A DNA stretch of 64,000 nt, from assembly GCA_964036155.1 (NCBI GenBank), contig OZ038423.1, forward strand, positions 47,445,249-47,509,248, read 5' to 3'. Numbering within the stretch: position 1 is the first letter of the stretch; every line of letters begins with the position of its first letter. The notes beneath the pieces were generated by a model. That model was not told the origin of the DNA, did not search any database, and saw nothing but the letters and a program-made list of their open reading frames with translations. Both the position numbers and the translations under genes were made by a program. This document shows positions 10,673-25,600 of the stretch, in pieces. The stretch comes from Diploscapter coronatus (taxonomy: Eukaryota; Nematoda; Chromadorea; Rhabditida; Rhabditidae).

Positions 10673-13600
10673 TTATACATTAGGTTGCTGATAATTTAAG
10701 CATTCCCAGGAAACTTTCAGTCCAACTCCGTCGTTTTCTGAAATTACAACTTTAAGACATACGCGTGGTTATTTGAAATTACGCGAATTATCGTCGGTTT
10801 TCATGGTGATTTTCACCCATCTGTCCACTCCAAGCTCTAGGTCAATCTTATCGAACGCATCGTCACCCGTCTAAATTAATAAATAATAAATGAATTGTAT
10901 CAATTTTCAAGAAAAAAAAAACCATTGAACACCGCCTGAGTCTGGCCGTATCTGATTTCCTATCGCCTGGTAGCCCACTATTTTGCTCAATTTCAACGTA
11001 TTCATCTAAAACTAGTTACTTTTAAGAATAAGTTTGAAATTTTGACCATAAGTAAGACAATCTTCTGGTCTATTAACTAGAACTGCTACTCCAAATCCAA
11101 GGAAGTTCAATGTGCAAGCGTGTCCGTTCGGAGGGTTGATTTTCCAGCTAAATTCGGTAAATTTCAAAAATTTCACCTATTTTTGCAAAATTACACATAA
11201 GTCATGGATTTATTGTAATAAGCTGGGTATCCAGGATTGGAGAGAACACCCATCATATCGTAATTATCGGAGAAGATTATGACATTATCTGAGTTGTTAA
11301 CTTCTAATTTCTAATCAGATCAAAGAAAAATACTCGGTTTTTCAGTCACTAAGAAGTAGGTTGCATCGTAGCCCTCGGTAGCTAAAGTGTCATCCGAAGA
11401 GAATATTAGCTAAACTTCAAAATCTTCCAGGGAAAAATATGTTTCGAAATTACCGCAGCATTATTGCTAGTAGTCAGGTACGTGCTTGGTATACTTCCAC
11501 CGCAGTAACTTTTCACGAGTTCAGAATTATCGGTTATCTAAAGAAAAATAAAAGAAATTCAATAATTTACTATTTTTTTTTTGGAAAATCTTTAAACCCT
11601 ACATTCAAATAGTCGAAAGCGCATTCGAGTTCGTACTCGGTGATTCGTCTTTGACCCACCACGCGGTATCTCTCCACCTTGCCTCTCTCCATGTCAAATT
11701 GTCTAAAATATGGATTTTTTCAAATTTTATCGATTTTCCTGCATTCTTTTACCTAAAAACAATCAGTATCTTATGGTTTCTTCTTGCAGACAAATTCGTG
11801 ATGCACGTCGAGTTGTGGTTGTACGGGTTAGGGAAGTTCGGACTAGTCAGTCTTCCTGATTGGATTTTCACGACGTCGATCGTCCTGTTGCAATCTGTAA
11901 ACTTCTTCCTATTTAAAAATTTTTTCAAAAATTACTGTTCAGAATTCTTGTGGTGACGTTGAAAGATGCCTTTTTGCCAGGTTCCACGATTGCTGAGGAG
12001 GTTAACTGAAATAATTTTATTCCTTCAGAAGATGTTTATTCTTTCCAGACATATTAATTTTTCTGGTCTGGTGGTCAAGATTTAACGGAGTGCTATAGTT
12101 AGTGATTAAGCGAGAGAGTGGAATTTGAAAGAAGTATTGTGGAGAAAAACACTCCGTCAAATTTTAGTTGCCTTCTGATCCAACCTGCAGAACTTGTGTC
12201 CCTGAGACGATTCTTGCTGGTAGAGCGGATCCACACAAATGAATGTTCTTCTTGTCCTTGTTATCCCTCGCGCAAGCAGGATGATCACATTTCGTCAAAA
12301 TGCCGACGTCTCGTATCTCCAAGAACGAATCCGAACAGTCGGGCTCCTTCGAGTCGATGTTGAAGTTCCTAAACGTTCCCTATTTTTCGGAAAGTTAATT
12401 TTTAGACCCACGAAAATTCGAGTTCGATTGGTTGATTGCCCTGTGCCTTGATGAACCATCGGCATCTTATCACCTTCTCGTTCGTTCTAGCGGCTAAAGA
12501 TCATGGTTTGCTAAATGATTTTCAAAAGTCTGGAAAAACGGACCATCAATTTTAGTCTCGTAGAAAATGTTGTCGTCTTTGTCGGGTGATAGGCTCAGAG
12601 TTCCACCACATTGCACTGAAACTCGAAATTTTTTAACGAAATAAAGAAAATTGACTGACATTTCGCCTCTCTGTAGGAAATATTGAATCCTTCTGCAACG
12701 CCGTTTTCGTCGGTTTCAAAATAGACATAGGCAACGCTAAAATTCATCATTACACCAATATTCCATCTATCTCGAACGTAAAAGAAAAAAACTACTTACC
12801 TATGTGAAGTGAAGAACGTCATCGGTAACTGCAAAGGCGGTTTCTTCGTGCAGATATCGTTCACCAGAATAGGGGAGAATTTTCTGTATCCATCAAAGAT
12901 CTAGATTTAATTGTTCTAATTACCCCTTTAACTACTCTTAATTACCGTCAGTTCATCGACACAGTATTTCTTCGGTTTTTCCCCAGGGAGATGTTGCAGC
13001 TCTTCAGTGTCAACAGCATCAATCCTTATCTCTATCGTGGTGTCGTCAGGACTCTTGATCGTCCATCCGCACGCCAAGCCGTTGTAGTAATTGCCTAATT
13101 ATATCTTAGTTCATGGAATAACTTAATTTAATTGGTACCATCCTGATCCCTTGGATTCGACAGAGTTTTCCAGGCGTCAGAAGCCGTCACGAGTTTTCCT
13201 CCGCAGCCTTTTGTAGGACCTAATAGTTAAATGGGATAATTGAAGATGTCTAGAAATAAAGTAACCTAAAGTAGCGGAAACAACTAGTCTGAATCCAGCG
13301 GCGGTAATGCTGTCATCAGCCGTGAAGCGAACGACTGCGGCATTGGACTTGGTTGAGAAACGGGTTGAGGGTACTCTGAAGATATTTTATGTTTCAAAAT
13401 GTTGAAGATCAAATTACTCTGTACTTGCCATCAAATTTTCGTTCCCCTCAATTTTTCTCGTTTTCGTTTTCATCATCTCTCATACCTAACTATGCTAAAT
13501 ATGCTAAAGTTATTGCAAAGGAGATGGCTGAAGCCTTTGCCAAATGACTTGAGAATACTCAACGCATTACTACTATACCAAAGTCTTGCCATTACATCTC

Positions 13601-16600
13601 GTTCTTAGCTAGATGTCTTTGGGAAAGAAGAGGCGAGAGTGTGGAAATGGCGAGAAGAATGAGAAGCAAGAAAATTGGAAGGAAACGCAAATTTGGTGGG
13701 GAAATACAGAATATGACAAAAATACAACATTGGTGCTTTTCCTGTCAAATGAATATTCACAAATTAATCTAAGTTTTTTTTTTTTTTAAAGTTTCATTAA
13801 ATAATTGTTTCGGTCAAATTAAATGAAAGTTTGTGTGTCAGAAAATAGTGAGAGACGCAGAGGAAATTGCGTACCACTCTTTCTCGGTGCTCTAGCCTCC
13901 CTCATTGCGTATAGTCGTGACGCGCATTTCTCGCAAGGCGCTCTTTAGCGCACGAACTGTCACTCAATTTGGTCGATACAATAATAACTGTCATGTGCTT
14001 TCAAATTAAGTCAATTCATGAAATCTCTCGACTGAGAAAAAAAAACTTTTTTTAAAAATTCCACAATAAAATACCCCGACATATCGCCGCAATATTTGCC
14101 CAGACTCGATTGGTTGTTGATGAACGAACCATCATAGATCTCCAATCCATCCGCAAAGCAATCCTCAGTTAATTCAAGTTCCATTGCGACAATTCTAAAA
14201 TTTTCCTATGCCTCTAAAAATAGGTCCTAAAATACTTGATCGATAAAATCCTGTCTTTCGGCGCGGTGATGTTCCAGATACAGTCCATTTCCATTTGGTA
14301 TTGCAGAGGATAGGCCGGAGACGTGATTTCAGTCACCATTTTCTCTTCATCAAGTTGAATATTGCCGCCGCAGACTAAAATTGTCTATTTTTCCCGACAA
14401 AAAAACTACTTACAGTGCATATTATACGTCAATTTAAACCCTTTGTGCGCTTTTCCATTATGACCCCGATTTACTCCCGCTCTGAAGGTTTCATTGGTCA
14501 CGAATTTGATACCGACTTGACCCTAAAGACTAAAATTATCTAAAGTTTCGTAGTTTTATAGCAATAAAAATGAACTGACTTCTTTAACAACAAAACAAAT
14601 TTCTTCTTAGCCAACCCAACACCATATTTCCTACCTCGTTGTCAAAAAGTCCTGTTATTTTTCAATGCTCAAATTTATCACCTTGATGGAAATTGGGTCT
14701 GTAGGCAGTTCATCTCCTGCACATAGGGTTCTGACAGGTCTGTTGACGGACACATCAATGATCTCCACGTAGTCAGTGTCACAGCCGTCTCGGTCCATGG
14801 ATACTGAAAGAGTAAGGATTTTCAAATAACAATTAGTAAATTACGTGATGGCATGAGGACGTTACTTTTCTTTACTATTCCTCCTTATCCCAATTCTATT
14901 CCTAGCCTCGAACTACACTTCACATTCCACGTTATCAGGATACTTCAAAACTGCTTTTTCAAGTTTGCTTGATTTTTGTAATCTGATTCTTCTTAATTTA
15001 CCCCGATAACTCGATAAATCCAAAACGTCGAATTTCAACACAACGATGCCTTCCCGCTCCTTCTCCAGGGCGTGGATGTTTTCGGATGCGGCCTAAATTT
15101 AGTTTGCATTTAATCAAATTCTGGTCCTGTCTATCATTTTTCCAGCTTCTCATTCGCTGTCCCACTTCCGAACGTTCTCTCATTTATCTGTTAAATTCGT
15201 CAAAAATTATTTAATAGAAGAAAGTCGTGACTGTTGCCGAATTGTATTTCTAAACTCGGCGTCTTATCACCGCTCTATAGTCGCTTTACTCTGTTCGCCG
15301 TCAAAAGATAGATGTCTCAGAGAAAGGAGGAGCGAGAGAACGAATGAGAAGCTAGAAAATTAGAGCTAAGGTCAGGTTTCGATGAAAAAGGTATAGCAGT
15401 TTATAAACAGTTTGGTTGAATCTCTTACCATCAACTGCGGATTAATAAGGTAGTAGCAGGTCTGGTCCTTGTTCGGGTAGGAGTCTGGAAATCCGGGTGA
15501 CGTAACGACGCCGTCGGACAAGGTAAACACGGTTCCGCATTCTTAAAAATACCTGCGATTATGCTGATTGTTATCTCATAAGCTGAATGAATTAAACCAA
15601 TCACAGGGTAACTTTGAAAAGTTAAAAACATATTATATTTTGTGAAAACAAAATGCAACTTTGAACCAATTTTAGTGTATGAGTTGTTAGCCTAAAAATA
15701 ACTGAAATATCAATCTTTAAGTACCTGCAGCCCACTGCGCTCTGAACCCTTTAGCCGTTTTCGAGCTATCGGTCGTGAAGTTCAATTTGACTCGGTTACT
15801 CTCCGAAACGAAGTCCTTCGGTAAAAAGAACCCGCAAATCGGGTCTTCTTTTTCCTCGTCTTCGAAAACAAAGGCATAGTCTCCAATCGGAGCAATTCCC
15901 TTACCATTGTGCTCTTGGGACAACTAAAAACAATGCAAATTATTTTAAGCAACTTCTTTCTTACAATCAAATAATCCTTCGAGCAATTCGGCGTAAGCTC
16001 AATGTCGAAATGACTATAATTGACTCGGATATGGTAGCCTTGTGGTACCTAAATAGTAATAAAATGGTTTCAAACGCCCATTTCTGGTACCTGAACATCC
16101 CAAACGCACTCCAAATTGTTGTCGTATTCTTTACCATTGCCGAAATTGGGAGAGATAATGATTCCGCCCATGCCCTTTGTATTGAAACCACACTCTATGA
16201 TTTTTAAAATATGTTTAAATGAATTAATAAAATACCTGCGTCGTCGTTGATAAATTCGTAGTCGATTTTCCAGCCCTTGTACTCGTTTTGGCCATCGGTA
16301 AGCCACATTAGGGTCATGTATCGGCTGACGGTTTTTATTTGCTATAAATTTAACTGAAATACTTCTAAAGTGTCGAATATTTTCAAATTGAATCCTCAAG
16401 AATGCATATAAGAGAACTTCCCGGACTTGTATCAGAGAAAGAACTGATTAATTCAAATATTATATTACCCTAAATCTCTCTTGCAATACGAAATTCGCTG
16501 CGACTTCGTTGGATTGTTCACGATTACAATAGCGGTGAATAACATTACGGTGAAGACCTAAAATGTATTTAAGCATAATAAAATATTTAATATTTAAATT

Positions 16601-19600
16601 TATACCATCATTAACGACTAACGAGTCGAGATTGCAGTGGATTTCATACTCAATATCCATAGATACGATAGTTATCTGGAATTGAATGTTTTTCCAACAT
16701 TTTTTATTTTCAGTGCTCTTTCTTTGTATAAAAATCAAGTAAGTACATGATGAAATTTGACGCCCTAAAATATCGTTATTTGCGTTATGCTACACATTTT
16801 TAACTCTCTTCTCAAAACCAGATTTTTTATGAACACTTTACTCACTGGATTTGAACTAACTCTACCACAGAACTACAGATGTACATGACAACTCTGAAGC
16901 ATTTGTTTGGATAGGTGAGGAATTTTGGCAAGCGCATATTTTTCTTTCGGTAAGTCGATCGTATTACAGAAAAATTTCGGCAATTTGCAGAATACCCTCT
17001 ATTTACTCAAAGTATCGGTAGAAGTTTTGACAAAAACCGCAAAGTGTCAGAAATTGCGGCATTTTTGCCGCGGACAGTTTATTTCTGGCATTAGCTTCTT
17101 GTATTTGCGCAGTATTTTACCGATTTTTCGCGCTTCATTCTCTCGTATTTGCCTAACATTTTCGCTCACTTTTCAACCTTTACCTAAACGTACACAAACG
17201 TGTGTGAAAGCGCATACACTGCGCATATTGCTCCTTTATTCGCTTACCGGCGGAAAAGTCTGGGCGTTTTCCGGAGAAATAGTATCCAGTTTCAGTAGGC
17301 GAAGAGGAGGATCAGTTAATATTGGCAGCGCTTTCCTTCCCAACCCAGCTAATTTCTGTTGACAAACAGCCCAACTTTGACATCCAGATAATTTTTTTGC
17401 AGAAAAATTTAAGGGCGGAGTCGAATTGGGGGAGACGATGATAGAAGTATAAATACCGGGCGCCTTGTCGATTGAACCATCAAGCATCGTCTTGCATCTT
17501 CAGCTCAACATGCAATCCACTCAGCTCACTCTTCTCCTCGTTCTCGCTCTCTTCGCCGTCTTCGCCGTCAAGGACACCGTCGCCCAGTACTACGTGAGTG
17601 GAGTTTAATCAAGATATTCATCTTAGAAGACTTTCCACCCAACGATACCTCGGAAAATATCGCAATGCTTCGAGCTTTGAGCGAAAAATCGATTTTTAAA
17701 TCAACAGGAATAGTTGGGGTAGTAATTTTTCCGATTTCAGGGTAGCTACTACGGGGGATACGGTCTCGGAGGATGGGGTGGCTATGGTGGTTATTACGGT
17801 GGATATGGGTTTGTGAATCACTCAAAATAACGCAATTTACCGATTACTTTAGATACCCTGGATACAGTGGTTACGGTAACGATTTTACTTCTAGTTCATT
17901 TCACATGAATAACTTGCGAGCACACTTGTTGTGAGGGTATTTACCGACCTATTTCAGGATATTACGGATACGGAAAGCGCTGAACACTTCCGGCTTCCTG
18001 ACGCCGGAATCATCTTCCGATGACGCCCTTCCGCGAATCTCTCTTCCTCTTTCACGCCTTCTTTCTTCGACCAACTTTTCACAACGAATGAATAAAGAGA
18101 TTTCAATGCAACCGTCGTTCATTACTTTAAAGCGAACCTTGACTACTCTGCCTTCCGGGGCCATTAATTGCCACAGACACCTGGAGTTCTTCAAATAGAC
18201 ACCGCTTCCGAAGCTTGGACTGGCAATCGTGCCACCTCCTTCGTTCTCGATGATGCCTCCGCATCCTAAGTTTTAACTTTTATGATATCTTGCAAAACGC
18301 CCAATCTCAAATGTAAACCTCAATATCTCACGAAAAAATTCATATCTAATGGCACTTCTTATAGCATATAAGTCTAATAGCATTCCACGATAAATCTCCT
18401 CACTTTGAAACCCGACTTCCAGTATGAAGTTCTGTGGTTGATTACTCAAGTAAGCATTGGCCCAAGTGTACGTGTACATATCGATAACAGGGTTGACATA
18501 AAGCAATAGCATTGAGTTAGTTCCTAAAAATCGATGTTATGACAAGGTCGATCTTCTCTAGTTATTTCACCAGCATCGAAGGTAGCATTGCAATATCGCT
18601 CATTTAGTTGAGGTAGATCGTTGGGGTCGGAGTGGTTCGCTGAAGAATGGAAGCTTTATGTTTCAAAATATCACAATACTAAACATCAAAAATTAAGTCT
18701 GAACTAATTGATTCTCTACGTGGCCTCTTCTCAAATAGCATATTCTGCCAAAAATATATGCATCAATGAATCGAATATGTTGAGAGCATCTTTGATATCC
18801 GTATTTCACTCACGCTACCAACGAATAGATTCGAAAGAACTAACACTTGATCTGAATGAAGCTGCCCCAATCCGAGCACCTCGCGCCGTAGAAGGACTGG
18901 GCTCCCTGCTCGCTGGTGTAGTTCTTGATGGAAACAACAGTCGTTCCGTAGTTCTCTGGTCTGACTATTTGAGCGTGGCAGAATTCTAATAATAGTAATT
19001 TAAGTTGAACAAGTCTGTCTAAATCATAAGTTAACGAAACAGAATATAAATAATGTGATCTATTCATGCAGATATTTGAAAATAGTCGTAATTTTTCAAA
19101 AATAGAATAAGGAAGTTGGTGATGCTCTTGCAAATATTTAACATAGCTTGGGTTTTTAACTCTTATTTTGTAAAGATCCAACTTTGTATGAACGCCGTCG
19201 TTTTGGACTTGGACGCTTGAATCACTTCCGCCCTTGAAATATTGTATTCCATCGATGAGTTCGCCTTTAATGCTATGGAGCATTCTGGATTGGCCGGTAC
19301 CTAAGCGCGAAAATCGCTAATCGCGTTATTTGAAGTTAACCCTAACCCTTTGATACGTCAACTTGAAGGGCACGTAATAGGTATCGTCGTCCATTGCCGC
19401 CTGACTCCGGATCATTTGATCTATAGTGGACATATCGGAGTATCTACAAATTATGATTTCACTTATCTAACTCATTGACTTTTTTCTAAGTATTACGTCA
19501 CAGTCATGACGTCGCTCTGTCCAGTAAGCGTCGTCATGTTTTCGCAGAAGTTTCTCATTGAAAACGCTCCTGACTTTTCGTGTTCCGGGAGTCCGTTGGA

Positions 19601-22600
19601 AATCTGAAATAGCTGAATTTTTTTTATAATTAAAAAATTACCGATAGATCCCCATAGCACTGTCCCCCGAAGCGGTGGTGGATGAAGCCCTGAATTCCTT
19701 TTTGTAATCCGAAATAATACAGATTTGTACGTTCTTCTCCCCCTCAAACGAGAATTTGAAAGCGTAGGTGAACTCTATCGGTGCTCGGAAGGTCCACTGA
19801 CATCTAACGTTCGGGAGGAGCCGATTCGGATATCCTGGCGCAGTGATGCTGCCGGCGAGGTCAGTGATAAGACCTCCGCAACCGATTTCACTGACTCGGA
19901 GTTCCATCGAGAGTCCGCACTTTCGATCTCGGCAATACATAGGGCTTGGACGCTGAAAATGAAGAGGACACATAGTTTTAGGTTTCAAAGAATTAGAAGT
20001 ATCCGATCTTTCAATATTATTTCGTTGTTTTAGTGCGAATGTCTCCATCAATATCAGTTTTCGATATCAAAGTCAGGCTGATCTGGGCAGTAGCACTATT
20101 GTCTGGCGAAGGAAATTCATATACCATTAAACCTCTAACTGAAGTCCATGGGCTTCTATTTTCAGGCCCCTTTCCGAGGGAGGTTTCAATCAGGTTTTTA
20201 CGGTAAGGTTAGGTAGCATGAGTTTTCTTTTTTACAATCTTCCTCCCTAGGTCTGGAGTCAGAATTTTCTTCACCTGCTCAATCGTCCCATTCATCTCCA
20301 TCATGATCGTCATGACAGAGCTCGAAGACCTGAACCATTCACCACTAGTGTAGGAGATACAGGTTGGGTCGGTCAAGAGTCGTCCTATAAAATAGCAACT
20401 CCTGGGGGAAAAAGAATTCTGAAGAATTACCAGTTGAATTTCCATCTCTGATAAGCAAGCGTTCGTAACTGCACTTGGCAGCTGGGTATAGTGATAGGTG
20501 GGAGATTCTGAAAAATAATGTTTCAAGAAAATCTTGGCTAAATAGTGATGTGATTGCCTTATTTGATCGCTATATATTTCCGAAATACTTTCAAAAATAT
20601 ATCCTTACCTCGCCTCCACCATATGCGTATTCGGAGATCGTATCGTCCATGTGCAGTTTGCATTGACTGGATATGGGTGTGGGAAATTCGGCGAAGTCAA
20701 GATTTCATTCTTTTTTGGCCTTAAATTAATCGTGCCACCACAAGATGCTAAAAATCTTTCATATCGAACTTTTTAAGTTAATCTGCAGAGTACCCAATTC
20801 ATAAGTAGCCTTGAATCCGTTGCTGTTGACGAAGGAATCTGTCCTTATTCTCAGGTATAAATAATTGCCCGTGGTCGTAATAGTCGAGGGCGGATTGGAG
20901 TTGCAGTACGCGCCAAAGAGAGGGGACTCGTCAGTAGGTCCGTCCCTCAACTCGACGAAATCACAAGCGTCGCAGACGCATGAGCTGAAAATCCTTGCCG
21001 TATTTTGAACGTCGACAAGATTCTTTACCTGTTCTTCGAAAACCCGTTCGCCTCCATCCTGAAGCCCTGAGGGTCGATTGTGAACTTCAGACGATGCCCA
21101 TTCGGCGCTGAAATGAGATACGCGCAGTCCATGCTGCTTGGAAGGACTAAATTTCATTCTAATGATTTTTAACACAATTCTGAATTCACATTGAGGATAT
21201 CTCGGTGTCAGGAACGTCTTCACTGGGTTTGCTTCGTCCAGGAAAAGATTGTTTGAAGAACAGGTTTCCAGGTACTCGACGACGCGGAGACGGAATCCCT
21301 AATTTTGCCTTTATGTTTCATGAAAATTCTTGTTGAAGAATATGAAAATTTACAAAACAATTGAGTGCTCGATTCGGGTTAATAATCATCATCGAATAGT
21401 ATGCTTAAAAGCTCTCTTGAAATATTGGATAAATTGATGGAGCAATTGGGTGCTCGGATCTTATATTATACAAAACGAATGAAAAGGGACCAACTCTTCT
21501 ATTGGATGCTCCTTGCGTGGCATATTTGATGAACAGTCTGCCATTGGGAGTCGTCAGGTTTGCTCTCTCGCCCGGATCAAGCACACCACAGTACCTGGAG
21601 TCCTTAGAGTTGGCGCCCATTCCCAGGTGGGAGTTCTGGAAATTTTGATATCTCCTATTTTCAAGGAGAATCCCTACAATCATCAGGTACTCGCTGACGC
21701 AACCCGTCGTCTCTTCCAAGTCGAGATCTTCAACTTGAACGTTGATATGACGATTCGATTGGAGGATGATAGTCCAGACGCAGGTCTGAAATTTCGATAT
21801 TCTCGACGCTTCGTCTTACAATTACCATCTTTTCTTTTAGGGAAACCGGATAGTTCGGACTTGTCAAGTATCTGTCCAGGATTCCATCAGACAGCGGGAT
21901 GTGATCGAACGAGTTGCAATTTAGTCGATACTGCACTCTGAAGCCCCTGCCAGCCCTGCTGTGGTCCGTGACGAAATGGAGGTAAACGAACTAAACTAGT
22001 ACACTCTTTAAGGAAGTTCAGGTTTTTAGTTGCCTTGCTGGAAGAGTACTTGAGCGACATATTCGCTAGCTTATTATCGCAGTATCTAGCTGCATGCGTC
22101 AGATCATCCCCGTGGAACTTGGCATCATTCGCGTCGCCAAGCGAAGTCGTAATAGCGATGTAGTCGAATTCACAGGCTGGATCTACTTCCAAGTCAGCAT
22201 AAACAATCCTCACATCGATGCCCCGGAACCTCGGCCGTTCAATAGACCACTTACAATGCAAGTTTGGCGCGTATGCTACCTCTGAATTTACCATAATCAA
22301 AATTTCAAAGAAGCTATCAACACTATCGACCTTCTTCGTCAGAATCCGATGGCGTGTGCTTGGGGTTTTCGATGGTTTGCCAAGTCCAAGTAGCTGTCAT
22401 CAGACCTCCACAGGCGTAGTCGATTTTTGTCGGAGAAGAGCTCGCGGTTTCTACAGACTCGTTTTTGTACTCATTTTCTGGAATGGATTGCCAGGTAAAG
22501 CGGAAGTTGTCGTCATTGTTCGCTCTGACCGATACAGAGCTATAGGGAAGGTAAATGTCTGAAAATTTATCCATAAAAAATCACTATCATTTCCTACCTG

Positions 22601-25600
22601 ACTGCGGCATATGACCCTTGATGAAGACATTTCGTGCCGTGACGATTTGAGAATCGTCGTCTTCGTAGCTATCCGCTGACTGGAAGAACTTCATGCCTCG
22701 ACTTCTCTCTGGGACACCCAGCTGTTCGAATTTGATCAGAATTCCTTGATCCTGCTCTCCCTTGAACTTCCAGACTATCTCTCCATAGTAGCGTGGTTTC
22801 AATGGTGCTTCGATTACGTGCGAGTTTGTGAAACCACCAGCGTATTGTTTGACCTTGATCTTATACGCTGGAACGACATCTGCGTCTGCGTCGGGGTCTT
22901 CCTCATCCGGTTTCCTATAGCGCATGCGGAACCAGAGCTTCTGTTCTTCATAGACCTTCGGGACACCCGTTTGATAGGAGCAAATCCTCTCCATGACTTC
23001 GCCGCTCTCATTGAATTTGCGGACTTCGAGGAAGGAGTCGGTGCAATTTTGAGTTACTGGAAGCCTCAGTTGTTGGACGATCAGCGCGACCGAGTTTCCT
23101 GGTGAGTTCTCCGCTGTCCACTCGCAGTCGAATTCTTCTGCTGGATTTGCTGGACCTACCAAAAATGCTCCCGATCCTCTGATTTCGCCGCCGCAACGAT
23201 TGATTTCGGTCGAGTAATCCATTCGGATGAAGTCAAGGGCACCATCTCCGGGTTTATGCTCCATTACAACGGATATCTGGTCGCTACCACGGTACTCTGC
23301 TGCTACGGGGTTGAAATTGTTCGAGTAGTCAAATATATGGGTGGAATTTATTGATTCGCCATCGACTTGGACGACGACTTTAGATGATTTGGAACTATCG
23401 CTAGCGTCACTCGATCCGACGTCCCTAGACCCAATTTCCACAACTCTCATGTAAATGCCGTCATCATCCTCATTCTTCTTCTTGAACGTGATGTTGCAGA
23501 TCGGCTCGTTGTTGGCTTCGTGCAATTCGAATGTGCGCAGTTGATCGTCAGCATAGACGATTCCGCCACAGACGGCTTCGACTTTGAGCTTGAAGCCGAT
23601 TCTCCTCTCGGCTTGGGATTCGCCGGATTTGTACGTCATTGGGGACACGGCTCCGTTGAATTCTACCAGCGTCTGAAATTTACTCACACCTGCTGATTAC
23701 ACGATTGAAATAACAAATGTCTACTTTTCCTTCAAAGCTAGAGGGCGCAAGTTGTTTTTCGAAATCGAAGTTCTGATCATGAAACCAAAATAATTGAACT
23801 GGCCAGCATGCGTGAACTCCAAATTTATTTACACTTTATCATACCGATGCTCCTATCAAAAAGTTGCGCATTGTGCACTTCGTGCGACTCGTCAAATTTG
23901 AAGGATGTGCACTTGCTTGAGGCTCGCTCTTTTCTAGTCTTTTTTCTCCAAAAATGTTTGTCGAGGTCCGAAGTCTAATAATCGCTTTGGGGATTTTACA
24001 GGGGAGGCCCAAGAAACTCGAAAATTATCAAAATGGAAAAAATGTTCCTCGAGAAATTTTACCAGGAATTACTTAACGTCATTTTTTAAGAATTCTACTT
24101 AAAAAATACTATGCATGGCCATTATGACGAAAAATTCTTAGGAAAAGTCGTCTCGAAAATTTTACTCTATTTGCGCCCTCTACTCAGGCTATTTGAAAAC
24201 CTACATCGCCACTCTTCGCATCAATCACAGGTTGGTTGTCTTTCAGATCTGTGCAAATCGAGAGAAGTTTCGATGTTCTTGTATGGTTTCCATCAAAAAT
24301 CAGCAACAGCCCACTGTGAGTCAGGCTTCCCTGATAACAGCCGACGATTCGATTGTATACGTTGTCAGCGGCTCGGAAGAGCTTGTTAAAAGAATCTGCG
24401 GTTTGAAAATCTATTAGCGTGAATCTGAGATAGTGTCCAGGAGGTGGCTAAATTAGTTTGATTAAAATTAAGGCAACATATTAATTGTTATTAGATAAAA
24501 CATGCCAAAAAATTGTTGCAGCACGAAATATATATTAGATTTTCTTACTCTCAATATCCATTTGCACATCACGCCAGCCGTATACATAGAGGGGTAATTC
24601 GGTGAATGCAGAACTGTCGATTGATTCATTTTGACGGTGATATCTGCTCCACAATAGCTTTCATTGACGCCGTGATCGACAGATACGTAAACAGCAGTGA
24701 AGAAGATTCCATGCTTGTCAGGAATGGCGTTCTTGGGGATGATCTGAATAGTTGATATATGCCTCCACATTTGAGTAAAATACGCATTTTTAAGATTCGT
24801 CGAATATTGGCCTGAAACCCACCGTTAGCCTGACGTACATCTCATTGGTGTGCGATGTGAAGAGAATGTCTTTCGCCGGGAAACAGTGCATTTCCGCTAT
24901 ACCTGACGCATTGCTTGTGCCTTGGTAGACCTGAATCCGACCTTTGGAAAATAAGAATCGTCTTTATCCTTTTCCAAACCGCAATCCCCTGGAATGGGTT
25001 GTCAGTGTAATTGCAGCTGTTTGAGCTTTCAGAACTCTGCTCGTAATAGACGGAGAAGTCCTTGACTTTCAATACGACTTGCTTGCCGATTGGTACCTGA
25101 GGTATAATTATGGTGATTAAATCTGAATTATTCCTAGATAATTACCGACAAAACCCAATCGCACTCCCATAGACTAGCATTTTTGTCCATTTTGTTCACG
25201 TTCATGAAGATATCGGTGTCCATTTTTTCGCAGCCTTCAAATTTTTTTCCCTGGACCCGTTCAATACTTGGTTGCAATGCAACTTGCAACTCGCTCGAAT
25301 AGCATGAAAAATAATAGCGCGATTGCATAATTTTTGTGCTTTCTCGATTTCCCATGCTATCTCGAGCGAGTTGCATTACAACTGAGTTTGAACGGTCTCT
25401 TTGGTATCTTTTGAAAAATATACCGATTCGTTTCCAAGTGATGAAGAAATGATTCTGTTCTTTCACGGTAGATGTGAAGGTAATTGTTATTGAATTCGTG
25501 TTGGTCTAAAATTATTCTTTCGTATTAATTGCCTTAGTTTCCTTCCAAATTACAGTAAATTTTGAAGGTATTCCAACATCATTACAAACGCGTCCGTCAG

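Larger units (their letters stand above)
16676..18125 (-). other. Long cubilin intron hosting a nested gene
   Basis: The intron starts with donor GTAATG at 18125 and ends TTCCAG at 16676; both flanking exons are in phase 0. It holds the plus-strand GGY peptide gene. A 145-codon plus-strand open frame at 16925-17362 in the same intron has no recognisable product and is not called. Confidence 0.75.

Noticed and set aside
10673..16740. A separate second CUB gene
   Set aside because: The exon ending at 18126 joins the exon starting at 16675 in phase 0 within one CUB domain, so one gene is simpler.
16925..17362. 145-codon open frame on the plus strand upstream of the GGY peptide gene
   Set aside because: No recognisable domain or biased composition, and it lies just before the TATA box of the real gene inside a cubilin intron. 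Probably chance.
22746..23105. Long plus-strand open frame of about 119 codons
   Set aside because: It is antisense to the large CUB-coding exon 22587-23687, whose protein is clearly homologous to cubilin.
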